From: Vermamoeba vermiformis
Taxonomy: Eukaryota > Tubulinea > Echinamoebida
Length of the DNA stretch: 64,000 nt
NCBI GenBank assembly: GCA_045837725.1
Contig: JBEWZL010000237.1
Location: forward strand, 62,001-126,000
Direction of reading: 5' to 3'
The notes below the pieces were generated by a model. The model was not told where the DNA came from and ran no database searches. It was given only the letters and a program-made list of their open reading frames with translations. Positions 25,184 through 36,469 of the stretch are shown piece after piece (the first letter of the stretch is position 1; each line of letters opens with the position of its first letter). A program made the position numbers and the translations under genes.

Positions 25184-26475
25184 CTAGTTCGTCAAGTCAG
25201 AATGGCTGGAGTGGTCGTGGTACTCACGCACAACAGCCTCGTCACGCTTGTCAGCATAGACGGATACAATCACTCTCGATTCGCAGAGCCACTTGGCCTT
25301 GCCTCGCTTGCGCTTCTGGCCGACGCTACCGTCTTCAAAGTTATCGTCAGGCTCGTAACCCGTAGAAGGAGAGCCGTGGCCTGTCTTTTGTCGCTTCTGA
25401 CCAGTGTACGAGCACACGTACTTCTGTGTCCAAAGTAACTCGCGCTTAGTTCCACCGGTACCACTCTTGGGTTTATTCTTGAACTTAGGCTGCAGCAAAT
25501 CGTTAGCATTTTTGCTGCAAAAGTGCAAATATCTTCTTCAACTTACCTTGAGATCCAAGCTCTTTCGATCAGCATGCGCACCCATTACCTTGCCTCCAGC
25601 CTTGACGAAATTATAGCCGTACTTCTTGCCAAGCTCTTTGATGTACTTGGGCACCTCGGCTTCAGGGATTATCTTGTCTTCAGCAGACGATGATGTACGA
25701 TTGACGGAGCCTTCTTCTTCGTCAGTGTCGGAGGTGTCGCTGTTAAGCAGCTTCTTGGGCAGACGAGTGCGACGAGGCTTGTCGTAGAGGCGAGTGGCAA
25801 TAGCTCCAGTCTTCTTGCCATCCAATGTAGTGAGGACCGGTGGCGCGACTGCGGGGAGTGACAGATTCAGGCTCTGATGAACTCTGACGTTGATAGGGCC
25901 AACGCTCTGCGTGACTGGAGTAGGCACTGAGTTGCTGGAGCGTGTGAGCTTCTCAATGTTGTCCCAGCGAAGTGCTCGGTATGGGTTTTGCGCATCGGAT
26001 TTGTCTTGAGAGACACCAAATACACCACTGATGGAGCCATTAGGAATCAACGGACGCGGAGGATTATCCCCTAGTGGATCTGGCTTGATGTTATAGTAGT
26101 TGCCGACCAAATCTGTGAAGAGCAGGTCGTTGCCAAGAGAGTTCTCGTTGGACCTGAGCACTTCAGTCGTGAAGACCGGCTTAGGAACCTAAAGTTTGGT
26201 TCAAGGTCAGATATGAGAATTTTTGGCTTAGAGCTCGAGAATTTCGGGAGCTGTGCGTTATTTTACAGCGATCAGCAAATTAAATTTGCGGATTTAATTC
26301 AAAAAATCGAGATAAAATACTGATGCGAGTCAAATAACATGCCAAGGATAAAATTGGATGTTGCTTCACTTACCCAACCATTACTAATTGACAGAGGGCT
26401 ACAGACGAGGCTAGGCTCAAAGGCGTCAGCATCCAAGAACGAGATGGGGTGTTCACAATGATCAACAGTTGCCAT
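25184..26475 (-). CDS. Unrecognised protein with a C-terminal Cys/His segment, possible WRKY-GCM/FLYWCH-like finger
   Basis: Three exons (26374-26475, 25547-26188 and a last exon from about 25490 to 25184) encode about 350 residues. I do not recognise the family. The first two thirds look disordered: Ser/Thr/Pro-rich, with an acidic patch NSDTSDTDEEEGS. A conserved-looking block follows (VPKYIKELGKKYGYNFVKAG). The C-terminus has YVC, then a basic linker containing KRKRGKAKWLC, then YHDHSSH. A C...C...HxH arrangement with beta-rich text (SRVIVSVYADKRDEAVVREY) resembles WRKY-GCM1/FLYWCH zinc fingers, which bind DNA; this is inference. KRKRG could be a nuclear signal. It converges on midasin with 125 bp between the stops. 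Confidence 0.6.
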
Positions 26476-27026
26476 AGTGAGACGTGTGGTTCACTGTTCG
26501 AATATTTAAAGTAATTGTCGAACAAACCTGCAAAAGAAAACAAAACCTTGAACCAGTTTTCTACCAGTTTTCCGCATCATAATGTTAGGCAAATAATAAT
26601 CATAAATATTATTCTGGACTAATTCCCTGGTTATTGTGAGTTCAGTGACCGTTACAACGCATGTAACCGGGTTTCATGAAGAAGCACCTTGACTAAGGCC
26701 GGATCCACGATCGAGCTGCTAATGAGTGCGGAGATCGGCTCATTCCAGCTTGGATATCGTCTTTACCCGCAGGCAAACGTTGTGACCGTACTACGCTAAG
26801 GTGGTAACATCCTAGTCTTCGAGCTGCATTGTACTTTTCGAACTTTCCTTGACTACAAATCCGTTACGAATCCACCCCACAAATGAATTCTGTCCAAAGA
26901 ACTAAATCTTGGCCTCGTAACGGCTCACCAGGGCACAGTTTTATCTGAAATTTGAAATATCCGCAAGCAAAATTGAAGGGCGTTGTTTTACACGATCTTC
27001 GCACACGCTCACATAGAACACCCACA
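26476..27026. other. Divergent intergenic region with a GC-richer segment and a hairpin
   Basis: Lies between two genes that start outward, so it holds two promoters and 5' untranslated sequence. The segment 26650-26880 is less A/T-rich than usual intergenic DNA here and contains a stem (AGCT, GCT bulge, AATGAG, 12-nt loop, CTCATT, CC bulge, AGCT) at 26714-26750. I see no coding exon or recognisable RNA gene. Confidence 0.5.
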
Positions 27027-29038
27027 ATGACCATCTCAGCTCTTTATATTTTGGACCTTAAGGGCAAAATCATTATTTCCCGTGACTACCGTGGAGACAT
27101 CTCGGTTAATTATGTGGAGAGATTTGTCAGCAAGGTGCTCGAGGAAGAAGAGAGCAATTTAAAGCCCATATTTGAAGAGGATGGCGTCACTTATATTTAC
27201 GTCAAGCACAACAACCTCTATTGTACGTATTACTTTTTCAAAATATTTTTCTGATTCATTTTCAAATTTTATTTAGACCTCCAATAATATGCTGACGCAT
27301 AAAAATTATACGATAATTATTATGTGCGCGAGACTTTTCTATTTAAAATAATTAGCACGATAATTAATTGTCAATAACCGTTTTACAATTTCTCTACATC
27401 TGCTGATTTTTATTATTATATGAACAGTCCTCTCAGTAACTCAACTTAATTGCGATGCTATGATCGTTTTGAACTTTGTTTACAAGCTTATTGAGGCAAG
27501 TACAAGCAATTGGAAAATACGGAAATTATTGCATGATCTGACGTCGTCCAGTTTTCAATAATATTTATTACAACGCACCTAATTACTCTCAATTATTACA
27601 ATATTTTAAAATCCGCCAGTCATGACTGGAACGTTAGTACATTCATACGACACCAGATCTGGGTTTTTGGATCGAGCACAGGAGTACTAAAAAGCCTTTA
27701 TTGACAATTCCTGTTAGGTGTTCACTGCTTACTTCAAAGAAGTCGAAGAAGAGTCGATTCGCGATAACTTTGTCGTTACTTACGAATTGTTGGACGAAAT
27801 GATTGACTTTGGTTACCCTCAGAGCACAGAACCCGCCGTCTTAAAGGAGTACGTTACAATGCATTATATTACATGACACTTGGTACTTACTGCGTTCAGA
27901 TACATCACACAGAAGAGCAATGAATTACACAAAGCCTTGGTCCGCGTGCCCGCAGCAGCAACAGGTGCAGTCTCGTGGCGCCCAGACAACATTAAACACA
28001 CCAAGAACGAGGTCTTCTTGGACGTCATTGAAAAAGTCAACATTATGGTACGTCCTCAGTGACTTTAAGATCATTCAAAGCAGTGCTGACACGAGTCTTT
28101 AAGGTCTCGAGCAACGGTACTCCTTTGCGCTCAGAAATCGTCGGTCAAATCCGCATTAACTCACAATTGAGCGGCATGCCTGAGTTGCGCTTGGGTCTCA
28201 ACGATCGTGTCAAATTTGATGTTGGTAACAGAGGTTCTGGAGGTACGTGGACTCACTAGCCGATTCAAGGCTGTAATGCTAATGTAATTCGCAGATGCTG
28301 CTCCTCAACAAAGTGCCCCCGGTGCCCCTCCTAAGAAGGCTATTGAAATGGAAGACGTTGCATTCCATCAATGCGTGCGTCTCTCGCGATTTGAATCAGA
28401 AAAGTACGTTACATTGGCACTGCTTTCCGCCTAACTACGACTAACAATTGTCAATTGCAGAATCATTTCTTTCATCCCTCCCGATGGTGAATTCGAATTG
28501 ATGTCCTATCGTCTCAACACTGCTATCAAGCCATTGATTTGGATTGAAGCTGTTGTTGACTCACACGCACACAGCCGCATTGAATACTTGATCAAGGCCA
28601 AGGCTCAATTCAAGGCTCGCTCGACCGCCAACAACGTCGAAATTGTTATTCCCGTGCCCCCTGATGCTGACTCACCTAAATTCAGAGTACGTGCTCACCC
28701 ATTGGACTCAACTTCAGGACTAATCGTATCGCTTGCAGGCTAGCATTGGTAACGTCAAGTACGCCCCCGAGAAGGACGCCATTATTTGGACTATTCGTCA
28801 GTTCCAAGGTGGCAAGGAATTCTTGTTGCGCGCTCACTTTGGCTTGCCCTCCATCGAGTCTGATGAGTCCAACGCCAAGGCCAAGAGACCTATTTCAGTC
28901 AAATTCGAAATTCCTTACTTCACTGTCTCGGGCATTCAAGTCCGTTACTTGCGCATTATCGAAAAGAGCGGCTACCAAGCCCTGCCGTGGGTCCGTTACA
29001 TTACACAAGCCGGCGAGTACCAGATCCGCATGAACTAA
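27027..29038 (+). CDS. AP1M: AP-1 clathrin adaptor complex, mu (medium) subunit
   Basis: Medium chain of the AP-1 adaptor, which selects cargo carrying tyrosine-based sorting signals for clathrin vesicles at the trans-Golgi network and endosomes. Eight exons (27027-27222, 27428-27495, 27718-27848, 27900-28047, 28104-28242, 28295-28403, 28461-28686, 28739-29038) join to 438 residues, the normal length. The N-terminal longin-like domain (SALYILDLKGKIIISRDYRG) is followed by the mu homology domain with SGMPELRLGLNDRVKFD, PPDGEFELMSYRLN and the C-terminal IIEKSGYQALPWVRYIT, all characteristic of mu1 rather than mu2 or mu3. Intron 2 has a GC donor. The first two introns exceed 200 nt, long for this window. 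Confidence 0.96.
27496..27717 (+). other. GC-AG intron in AP-1 mu
   Basis: The exon ends ATTGAG and the intron begins GCAAGT; it ends CTGTTAG before GTGTTCACTGC. Joining here gives LIE-VFTAYFKE, matching the unbroken family sequence with exon phase 0 on both sides. No GT donor nearby preserves frame. Confidence 0.85.
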
Positions 29039-29205
29039 GCTTGATTGTAGTCTATGAGGCCATCGTCCTGTTAGTTGCTAATAAATATTGCAAACTCAGG
29101 TCCGCTATTGTAAAGCTCTGAAAGTGTCAGTCGCGTCAACAAAATCACCCGAAGCTTCTTCGTTCTCTAACCACTTAATTACCTTAAAGAGGCAACACAA
29201 CTCAT

Positions 29206-30686
29206 ATGACACGAGCTTCATTAGTCGCTGTGCTCGTAGTAGCATGTCTGGCCCTTAGTAGTCTCGGCGTTCACGGATGGGGCTCCACTGGCCACAAAAC
29301 AGTTGGTAATTTCCTTAATTATCGAGGAAATGGAATTTATTAAATGACACGATACCTAGTGTCGAATTTATTGACGATTTACAAGTCACTCGAAATTCAG
29401 CTTTACAATTCCAAAGTCCCTTTATTGATTGTATTTATTAGCCGCTATTGCCAATGGCATGTTGAGCCCGAAGGCTAAGACCGCGGTAACAACTTGGCTG
29501 GGAGCTGGACAAGACATTGTAAAAGTGTCCATCCAAGCCGATGTCTACAAGCACGGTGCTGGCAAATGGACAAGCTCGATGCATTTTGCTAACGTGCCTA
29601 GTAAGTTAACAGATTGCTGATGTGATTGATGCTCGTCAACAAATTTGTTTCAAGATGGGATCTTATTTTATGACACGTTAGACCCGCCATCTTCCTCATG
29701 ATCATGATACTATCATAACAATTAATGAGAGGCAAAATACTGACTTCAATAATTTAGGAAGCGCATCTGAGTTTACAATGCAAAATGGTTGTTTGGATAA
29801 CTGCATCGTGAAAGCTATTCAAAACTACACGTCCATTTTGAAAGCAAGAAAGGTACGATTACTTTACTGCCGAAAAGAACGCGGTTCTCGCCTGCTGGTA
29901 TCCCCTAATTGTTTTCGAGCGAATGCTGGCTCGGGTTGTTTTACCAACACGAGCAACTTCCAACCAAATTAGTGCACCTCCCAGCCGGTGATGTTAGACA
30001 TACTCCTTGATCATTACCTAACTTACCTGGTGCATAGATTCCATTTACCTTTTTGTTTATTTTTTTTTTTGATCCGATCCTGGTTTTAATCGTGTTGCTA
30101 GCCTTTCTTCTTTCCCTCGCCTAACTGGGAGATTAATGAACCCTCGCCTATCGCATTCTTGGTACACCTCGTTGGCGACGTGCATCAGCCTCTGCATATT
30201 TCGTGAGTACACACTAGATTTGCTCTCGTGCCAACTCCAGCAACTACTAACGAACTAAAATAGATTCGCTGACGATAAAGGCGGCAACAATGTGGTTGTG
30301 ACATGGTTTGGCCAACAATCAAATCTGCACGCTCTATGGGATGACGGGATACTAAGCAAATTGAGTACGTGGTGACTGGCCTACAGGTGTCTGCCCTAGC
30401 CATACTAATTCCGTATTTAGGCAAGGATTACAATTCACTCGCGAAGGAGCTGACTGATGAGATAAACAAGAACCCAGCAATCATGACCAAATATTCCAAA
30501 TCTACCGATCCCGTTCAGTGGGCGAGAGAGTCGTTCCTCATCACGAAGGATATATACAAAAAATTGCCTAGCAATTTGTCGTCGAAAAATCAAGCATACG
30601 TGGACAGCAACAAGCAAACTGTGAGAGAACAGCTGATGGCTGGAGGTATCAGACTTGCCAAGCTTCTTAACCAGATTTTTGGTTGA
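29206..30686 (+). CDS. Secreted S1/P1-type zinc nuclease (tandem copy A)
   Basis: Single-strand-specific nuclease/3'-nucleotidase family that uses three Zn2+ ions, usually secreted or lysosomal. A signal peptide is clear (hydrophobic AVLVVACLALSSLG), and the mature protein would start at or near the Trp of GWGSTGHKTV; in this family the N-terminal Trp binds zinc. Six exons are visible: 29206-29305, 29442-29600, about 29759-29852, 30102-30202, about 30264-30362 and 30421-30686. Metal and active-site motifs appear in order: GHKTV, MHFANVP, a disulfide-type GCLDNCIVKAIQNYTSIL, FLVHLVGDVHQPLH, and DDKGGNNVVV with NLHALWD. It has about 290-320 residues. The exon beginning at 30102 was fixed by alignment with the paralogue downstream. 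Confidence 0.85.
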
Positions 30687-30878
30687 TAATAGAGTAATGT
30701 GCTCGTGTGTAGCTATTATATCAAATAAAATGTATTCTATGGCAGGGAATCTTACAATTCGACAATTGTCGGTTTGCAACGGTTAGTCGACAAACAGTTT
30801 TTGTGCGCATAATCACACCAATTACTGTTAGCTCTAACACAACAGCAATTTTGTTGCGATTATAACTGTTACTTGCTA

Positions 30879-32387
30879 ATGAGAGCTAGTCTGATTGTTG
30901 CCATATTTGTTGCAGTTTGCTTGGGCAGCTCGATCGTGAGCGCTTGGGGTACTACTGGCCACAAAACTGTTGGTATGAATAAATAGTGGCTAAACCCCGC
31001 TATTTATTACGACCTACATTCGTTCTCACCCTTCCTCTAGCTGCCATTGCTGAACAGCTCTTGGACAAATCCGCAGCCAGCGCGGTTACCACTTGGTTGG
31101 GCAGTGAAGACTCAATGGTCACTGTCGCCATTGAGCCTGATATCTATCGCTATGGCAATGGCAAATGGACTTCTTCATACCACTACTGCAATCTTCCTCG
31201 TAAGTTTCGACAAACTTTTTTTTCGAGCAGAGATACGAAATATAAATACATAATTAATACAAATGATATTTATGGTACATATTGTCGTAATCTTGCTTGT
31301 TTTGGGATATTCAGATCGATCTTTATTCTTTGTTGTACCATTACCAGGCTTCATTCTTCGCAACATTATTAATGTTAATTAAACACACATTATGCTTTAT
31401 TGTATGATCTTATGTACGTGGCCTATTATTAATAATAATGAAATCAGTGGTCACAAAGTCAGATCATCGAAAAGGCACCTATTAATAGGTTACTTCTACC
31501 TACAAATATTTATAATTGCCTATTAAGACTTTAAAATAAGTTTATCATAGACGATTGGTTAATTAAGCTCTTCCTAGTTTTTTGATTTCGTACTCATTTT
31601 TTGATCACAAAAAGGTTCTGCCAAGAAGTTTACTATGAAGAATGGCTGCCCTAAAACTTGTGTCATCACTGCCATTCAAAACTACACTAGCATCCTCGAG
31701 AAGGTTGAAGTAAGTAGCGAGGACGCAACGTAGTCATTAGGGCTCTTTTAACGCTTGTCTGCCTAGCCCACCCCAGATATTGTTACTGACTGGCGTGATG
31801 TCGAGCCCTCTCCTGTTTCGTTCTTAGTCCACTTCATTGGTGACATTCATCAGCCTCTGCACATCAGGTAATGCTTCAAAAAGTCTTCTTTTGCTCGCGA
31901 TCCAGTTCTCATCTTGTTCTCTTGCAGCTACGAGGACGACAAGGGTGGCAATGCAGTCAAGGTCACTTGGTTCGAGCACTCGCACACCAACTTGCACTCT
32001 GTTTGGGATGACCGCATCCTCAACCACACTGGTACGTGCCCAGATCTCGAGCGCATTTATCCATCCGTACTAACCCTATTGTCTCATGCAGGCATGTACT
32101 GGCCTGAGTTGTCCAAACAATTGCTCGGCATGATCAAGAAGGACCCTTCAATCATCTCCAAGTACGCGCAAGACATGGACCCTGTCAGCTGGGCCCAAGA
32201 GTCCTTTGCCATCACTCTTCAAGTCTACAAAGAGTTGCCTGCGGAGCCAATTAACTTCGGCCAGGAGTACTTCGACGAGTGGTACCCTGTCGTTCAACAG
32301 CGCTTGCTCGCTGGTGGTATTCGCCTCGCCAAGCAGTTGAATCAGATTTTTTCTTCTTCGAAGAGCAAATCCGGCCGTTACAATTAG
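30879..32387 (+). CDS. Secreted S1/P1-type zinc nuclease (tandem copy B)
   Basis: Paralogue of the preceding gene in the same orientation. The signal peptide (LIVAIFVAVCLGSSIVSA) precedes the Trp of WGTTGHKTV. Exons are 30879-30972, 31041-31199, 31615-31709, 31767-31867, 31928-32031 and 32092-32387, with intron positions matching copy A. Motifs: GHKTV, YHYCNLP, GCPKTCVITAIQNYTSIL, FLVHFIGDIHQPLH, DDKGGNAV and NLHSVWDDRIL, covering the expected zinc ligands (His, Asp). It ends with a Ser/Lys-rich tail after QLNQIF. Intron 2 is 415 nt and A/T-rich, much longer than its 136-nt counterpart in copy A. The likely role is scavenging nucleic acids in food vacuoles or outside the cell; this is inference. 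Confidence 0.88.
31200..31614 (+). other. Long A/T-rich intron of nuclease copy B
   Basis: A 415-nt intron, several times the local norm. It is A/T-rich with runs of T and TATTAATA-like text. I see no exon, repeat or structured element inside it. Confidence 0.6.
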
Positions 32388-32608
32388 AGTTGTGAGCGGA
32401 TCCTATTGATTTAGCCATATTTATTTAACTCCTTAGTGTTACAATTTTGAAATAAACGCTGGATGTCATCCAGTCCTTGCGGATACGAACGGGTAATATT
32501 CGTGCGTTGTGGCTTGGCAAACACGTGATTTACCACGTGACCGCGAAGAAATCTAAGTTATTGAGATTTCCAGCTTTACAAAGTTATTCCAAGATACAAT
32601 ACAATACC

Positions 32609-33871
32609 ATGGAGCCAAACTTTGATGGATATCATAAAATTGTCGAATCCAGTCAAAAATGGGTAACAGATGAGTCAACCAACTCTCTGATAAAGAAGAC
32701 AAAATGGGTGGTTATGGAGAAAGTACACGGTGCAAATTTTTGTATAATTATTGATGGCAGTAAGACGATAAAGTGTGCTAAGCGAAGGGAGATCTTGCCC
32801 GAAAATGAAGACTTCTTCGGACACAAGCGACTATTACCGGAGCTTCGACCAAAAATCGAAAGACTACAAGAGATAATATCACAGAATTTTCCTGATACTC
32901 GGCACGTATTCGTGTTTGGAGAAATATTCGGAGGGGCGTAAGTATCAGCGTTCTCAATAATTTCACAGTAATTAACCAGCTCAAATATAACAGCTATCCG
33001 CACCCCGATGTACCCAAGGTTACGGAGGTCCAAGCTGTACAGACTGGCATCTACTATTCGCCGAAGATAGAATTCTATTGCTTTGATATTATGCGTGAAG
33101 CGACAGGTAATGACAGTTGTACATTTTGATCTGGATCTAACCGCCACTTAGATGGAAAGAAGGAGTTTCTCGATTACGACAAAGCATTAGAGTATTTCAA
33201 AGCAGCGACGCTATTTTGTGCCGAGCCGTTAATGATTGGTATGAGTTCTAGTGCCACACGCGTTAAATTAATTTTTTCCTTATTAGGCAAGTATGATGAA
33301 GCGGTCAACTACCCAATCAGATTTGAAAGTACCATTCCCGCACGATTAGGACTGCCAACGATCAAGGGCAATGTAGCTGAAGGTGTTGTCATCAAGCCAG
33401 TCAAAAACATTCTCGTCGGTACTGGAAAGGGTACAGCACGTGCGATTCTGAAACTGAAACTCGATGAGTTCAAAGAAGACGCTAAGTATGTGTTTCTACT
33501 CGCTAATCATTAGTGTCTAACTGTTTCAAAGGTTTTATCAAGCTGAAAAATGGACGAATAACAACAATCAACCGAGCAACAACAACGACGTGGCTACCAA
33601 AGAGCTATTGAGTTATGAAATTCCGTCGTTAATTAATGCACAGCGAGTAGTCAGTGCGATATCTAAAGTAGGGCAGGTGGATCTGAAAGACAAGACCAAA
33701 ATGCGCAAGTTACTCGATGAAGTCACGAAAGATGTGCGCGACAGTCTCGCAGAGAGTTACGAAAAAGAATGGAATGAATTGAGTCAAACTGACCGCGATG
33801 AACTTTTCAAAGACATCGTTGAGCAGTGCAAGGCATTCATGACGGAATATTTTCTGAACAACAAGAAATAA
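32609..33871 (+). CDS. T4 Rnl2-like RNA ligase
   Basis: ATP-dependent ligase that seals nicks or ends in RNA through enzyme-AMP and RNA-AMP intermediates. Five exons give about 356 residues. The nucleotidyltransferase motifs are readable in order: motif I KVHGANF (Lys is the AMP acceptor), motif III FGEIFGG, motif IV EGVVIKP and motif V LKLKLDEF. After an Asn-rich linker (NNNNQPSNNND), a helical C-terminal domain of about 95 residues follows, as in phage T4 Rnl2 and trypanosome editing ligases. No signal or clear mitochondrial leader is seen at the chosen ATG (GTTATTCCAAG upstream is untranslated). It stands alone, without editing partners nearby, so RNA repair is a reasonable but unproven role. 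Confidence 0.85.
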
Positions 33872-33944
33872 AACTGGAAGGCACAACATCAATCAGGACA
33901 GTTCAATATTTACATCGGATTATTACAATTTAGCATTATATTTA

Positions 33945-35045
33945 TCACTGGTTGCGTGGAGATTTCTTTTCTGGACTTAAACTTGCCGCGCCACCCTCTC
34001 TGCTCTTGGTCAAGTCACCTCGATGCGGCACTAATATCGCAGCACTACTCTTGCTTAGTTTGCTCGAGTATTGCAATGTGTCGTCTTCGTCTTCATCGAC
34101 CAGCATGTGCGGGTCAACAAACTTCATGTCAAAACTCGCGAGCAGTGTTGGATTGGACAAAATCATTTTGCGGTATTCATCTAATGACACGTGTCAAACA
34201 GAGGTCAGCATTGAGTAGATGTCGGGCACTTACCGAATGATAGTCTGCCATCCTTATTTAAGTCAACCTCTTCGAACGTACTGTCCACTAACTTGCGCAT
34301 TTGAGCTTCTGACAGTTCGAGCAGAAAATTCTCAAACAAACTGGCTTGTAACATGTGAAATAGCTCTTCTTTGTCTATGTAGCCATCGCGATCGAGATCA
34401 TATATTTTAAACGAAACTGTCACTTAATTAGCAGTCGAATATGTAATATTACTGTGCACATACATTTGAGTTTGTCTTCGAGCGGTGCTTTCGAGCAATA
34501 AACTGACAATCCTTTGCAAAACTCTTCAAAATTAATCTTCTTGTCATTGTTTTCTGTGGTTGATTGTTAGTGATTAGTAACCAGAGTGTAATGTCGGCAA
34601 CATACCGTCGATGACTTTGAAAATTCTTTTAGCCACTTGCGAATTCTCGAATCCGAGTGCTTGTTGGAATTCATGAACGTCTATAACACCGTCGTCCTCA
34701 ATTGACGAGCTGATCCACTTGTATTTGTTGTACAAACCTACAATTTCTTCGCGTGTAACTGTTGGACAATTAATATTGCGATCAAATAGATTGTACGAAA
34801 AAAATAACACAGTATTAATTACAATCTATAGCGAATAATCGTTATACAACAGAATCTCAGCGATAAGATTTTTAATGAAATTCACATCTGTTTCGTGATT
34901 TGTCTGCTAGTGACTCTTTACTATAAATATACTTCCAAAATAATTAATATTAATTTTAGTGGCACTTACAATGAGTTTTCTTCAATAAATATGCGATCTC
35001 GTCTTCGTCGAGGTTTGGTTTCAATTTTCCTCCTTTTTGACCCAT
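33945..35045 (-). CDS. Calcineurin B-like EF-hand calcium sensor
   Basis: Regulatory calcium-binding protein of the calcineurin B/CBL group; it would activate a phosphatase or kinase partner. Five exons encode about 225-235 residues. EF-hand loops: a first degenerate one (SIEDDGVIDVHEF), then DENNDKKINFEEF, DLDRDGYIDKEEL and DLNKDGRLSFDEY, the last two fully canonical. The N-terminus MGQKGGKL has Gly2, so N-myristoylation is possible, though position 6 is not Ser/Thr. After NPTLLASFDMKF, a family-like ending, there is an extra 50-residue tail rich in Asp, Glu and Ser. The last intron carries the TGACACGTGTCA palindrome just before its 3' splice site. Confidence 0.85.
34185..34210. repeat. 26-nt intronic repeat with TGACACGTGTCA palindrome (copy 1)
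   Basis: Lies in the last intron of the calcineurin B-like gene. The 26 nt are identical to 43965-43990 in an intron of the DyP peroxidase gene. The first 12 nt are a perfect palindrome. Read on the gene strand the block runs into the 3' splice site. Confidence 0.9.
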
Positions 35046-35189
35046 CGTGCTTATGTATGGTTACTAAATAATAATTTCGAAAACGAGGGTCAGTTATGTT
35101 CTTTACAATGCTGTGACAAAAACTGTCTCGTGCCTAGATCGTGAATTCATTCAAGAACAAACAAATTTATTTGCAAATTACAGAGCACT

Positions 35190-36469
35190 ATGGCACAACA
35201 ACTGCAACAACTTTTTACGCGCCTATTTGTAGGTGGCTTGTCCTTGAGTGTTGGTGCATTCACCTTGTCACAATCTCTTTATGTTGGTAAGGAACTTGCC
35301 CAGATCGCCTAAATAATATTGCGCAATTTTATTATCGCCACTGATAATTATATTACTCTACGGCGCTGCAAATTTACCAATAGTAATAGTAAGCTCACTA
35401 ATTATTTTTAAAAATATTTTTCAAATTCGTCATCACTTCCTAATTATTCGTATTATAGTGGAGCCTGGGTATAGAGCAGTTATATGGGACAGATCACGTG
35501 GTATGTTGCCTAACACGAAGGGTGAGGGCATGCACTTCATGATCCCTTTCTGGCAAAAGGTTCGCCAGCTCAGTGTCAGAAAAACACCCAAAAACATTCA
35601 TACACAGACTGGTAGCAAGGGTGCGTATATTACATACGGTGACGTTGGCGTCATTTGTTAACGTGGATCCGTTTTAGATCTGCAAGAAGTGAAGATCAGC
35701 TTGCGAGTATTGTACAGACCTGACAAGAAGAAATTATCAGAATTATACGACAAATATGGCTCAGATTATGACGAGCGATTCTTGCCCTCATTAGGCAATG
35801 AAGTCTTGAAGGCTGTTGTCGTACGTATTGGCACGAGATCTGCACTGAACAGCGGGCATTACTTAACGTCTTGTCATAGGCTCAATACGACGCCGGCGAG
35901 TTGATCACACAACGCGAGGTCGTGAGTCGTGAGATCCGCGAGCAATTGACTGAGAAATCAAAGATGTACAGCATTGTGTTGGACGACGTGTCAATCACGC
36001 ACTTGTCATTCAGCGAGGAGTTCACGCGTGCCATTGAACAGAAACAAGTCGCCAGTCAAGAGGCTGAACGCGCCAAGTTTGTTGTCGAGAAGGGTATGTT
36101 ATTAGTAGTTAGTTAACACGGCCCATCCTGACAACACTTAGCACTTGCTTTATTTCCGATATTGGATTGATGCCAATCATCGTATTATAAAGTATACTAA
36201 TGCGTCACATTCCAGCCGAACAAGAAAAGAAAGCAGCAGTTATTCGAGCTGAAGGTGAATCTGAAGCCGCACGGTTGATCACTGAGGCCACAACACTCGC
36301 AGGCCCGGCACTGATTGAATTGCGTCGATTGGAAGCTGCCAAGGAGGTCGCAGAGACCTTGTCCAAGTCCAAGAACATCACCTACTTGCCCTCGGGTCAG
36401 GTGGGCGCTGATGGCCAGCCCGGTGGTGGATCGAACTTGTTGCTTGGTCTGCAAAGCGGTCGGTTGTAA
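35190..36469 (+). CDS. PHB1: Prohibitin 1 (mitochondrial inner-membrane scaffold)
   Basis: Forms ring complexes with prohibitin 2 in the mitochondrial inner membrane, supporting cristae, m-AAA protease control and respiratory complex stability. Five exons (35190-35286, 35459-35620, 35678-35820, 35880-36093, 36216-36469) join to 289 residues, slightly above the usual 270-275. The N-terminal hydrophobic anchor ([20 protein letters not shown]) precedes the SPFH/PHB domain: [52 protein letters not shown], then the coiled-coil region [31 protein letters not shown] near the end marks PHB1 rather than PHB2. It is divergent from the EF-hand gene, 144 bp apart. Confidence 0.94.

Noticed and set aside
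26650-26880. Possible spliceosomal RNA or tRNA in a GC-richer spacer
   Set aside because: No Sm-site, A/B box, or U1, U2, U4, U5 or U6 signature could be found.
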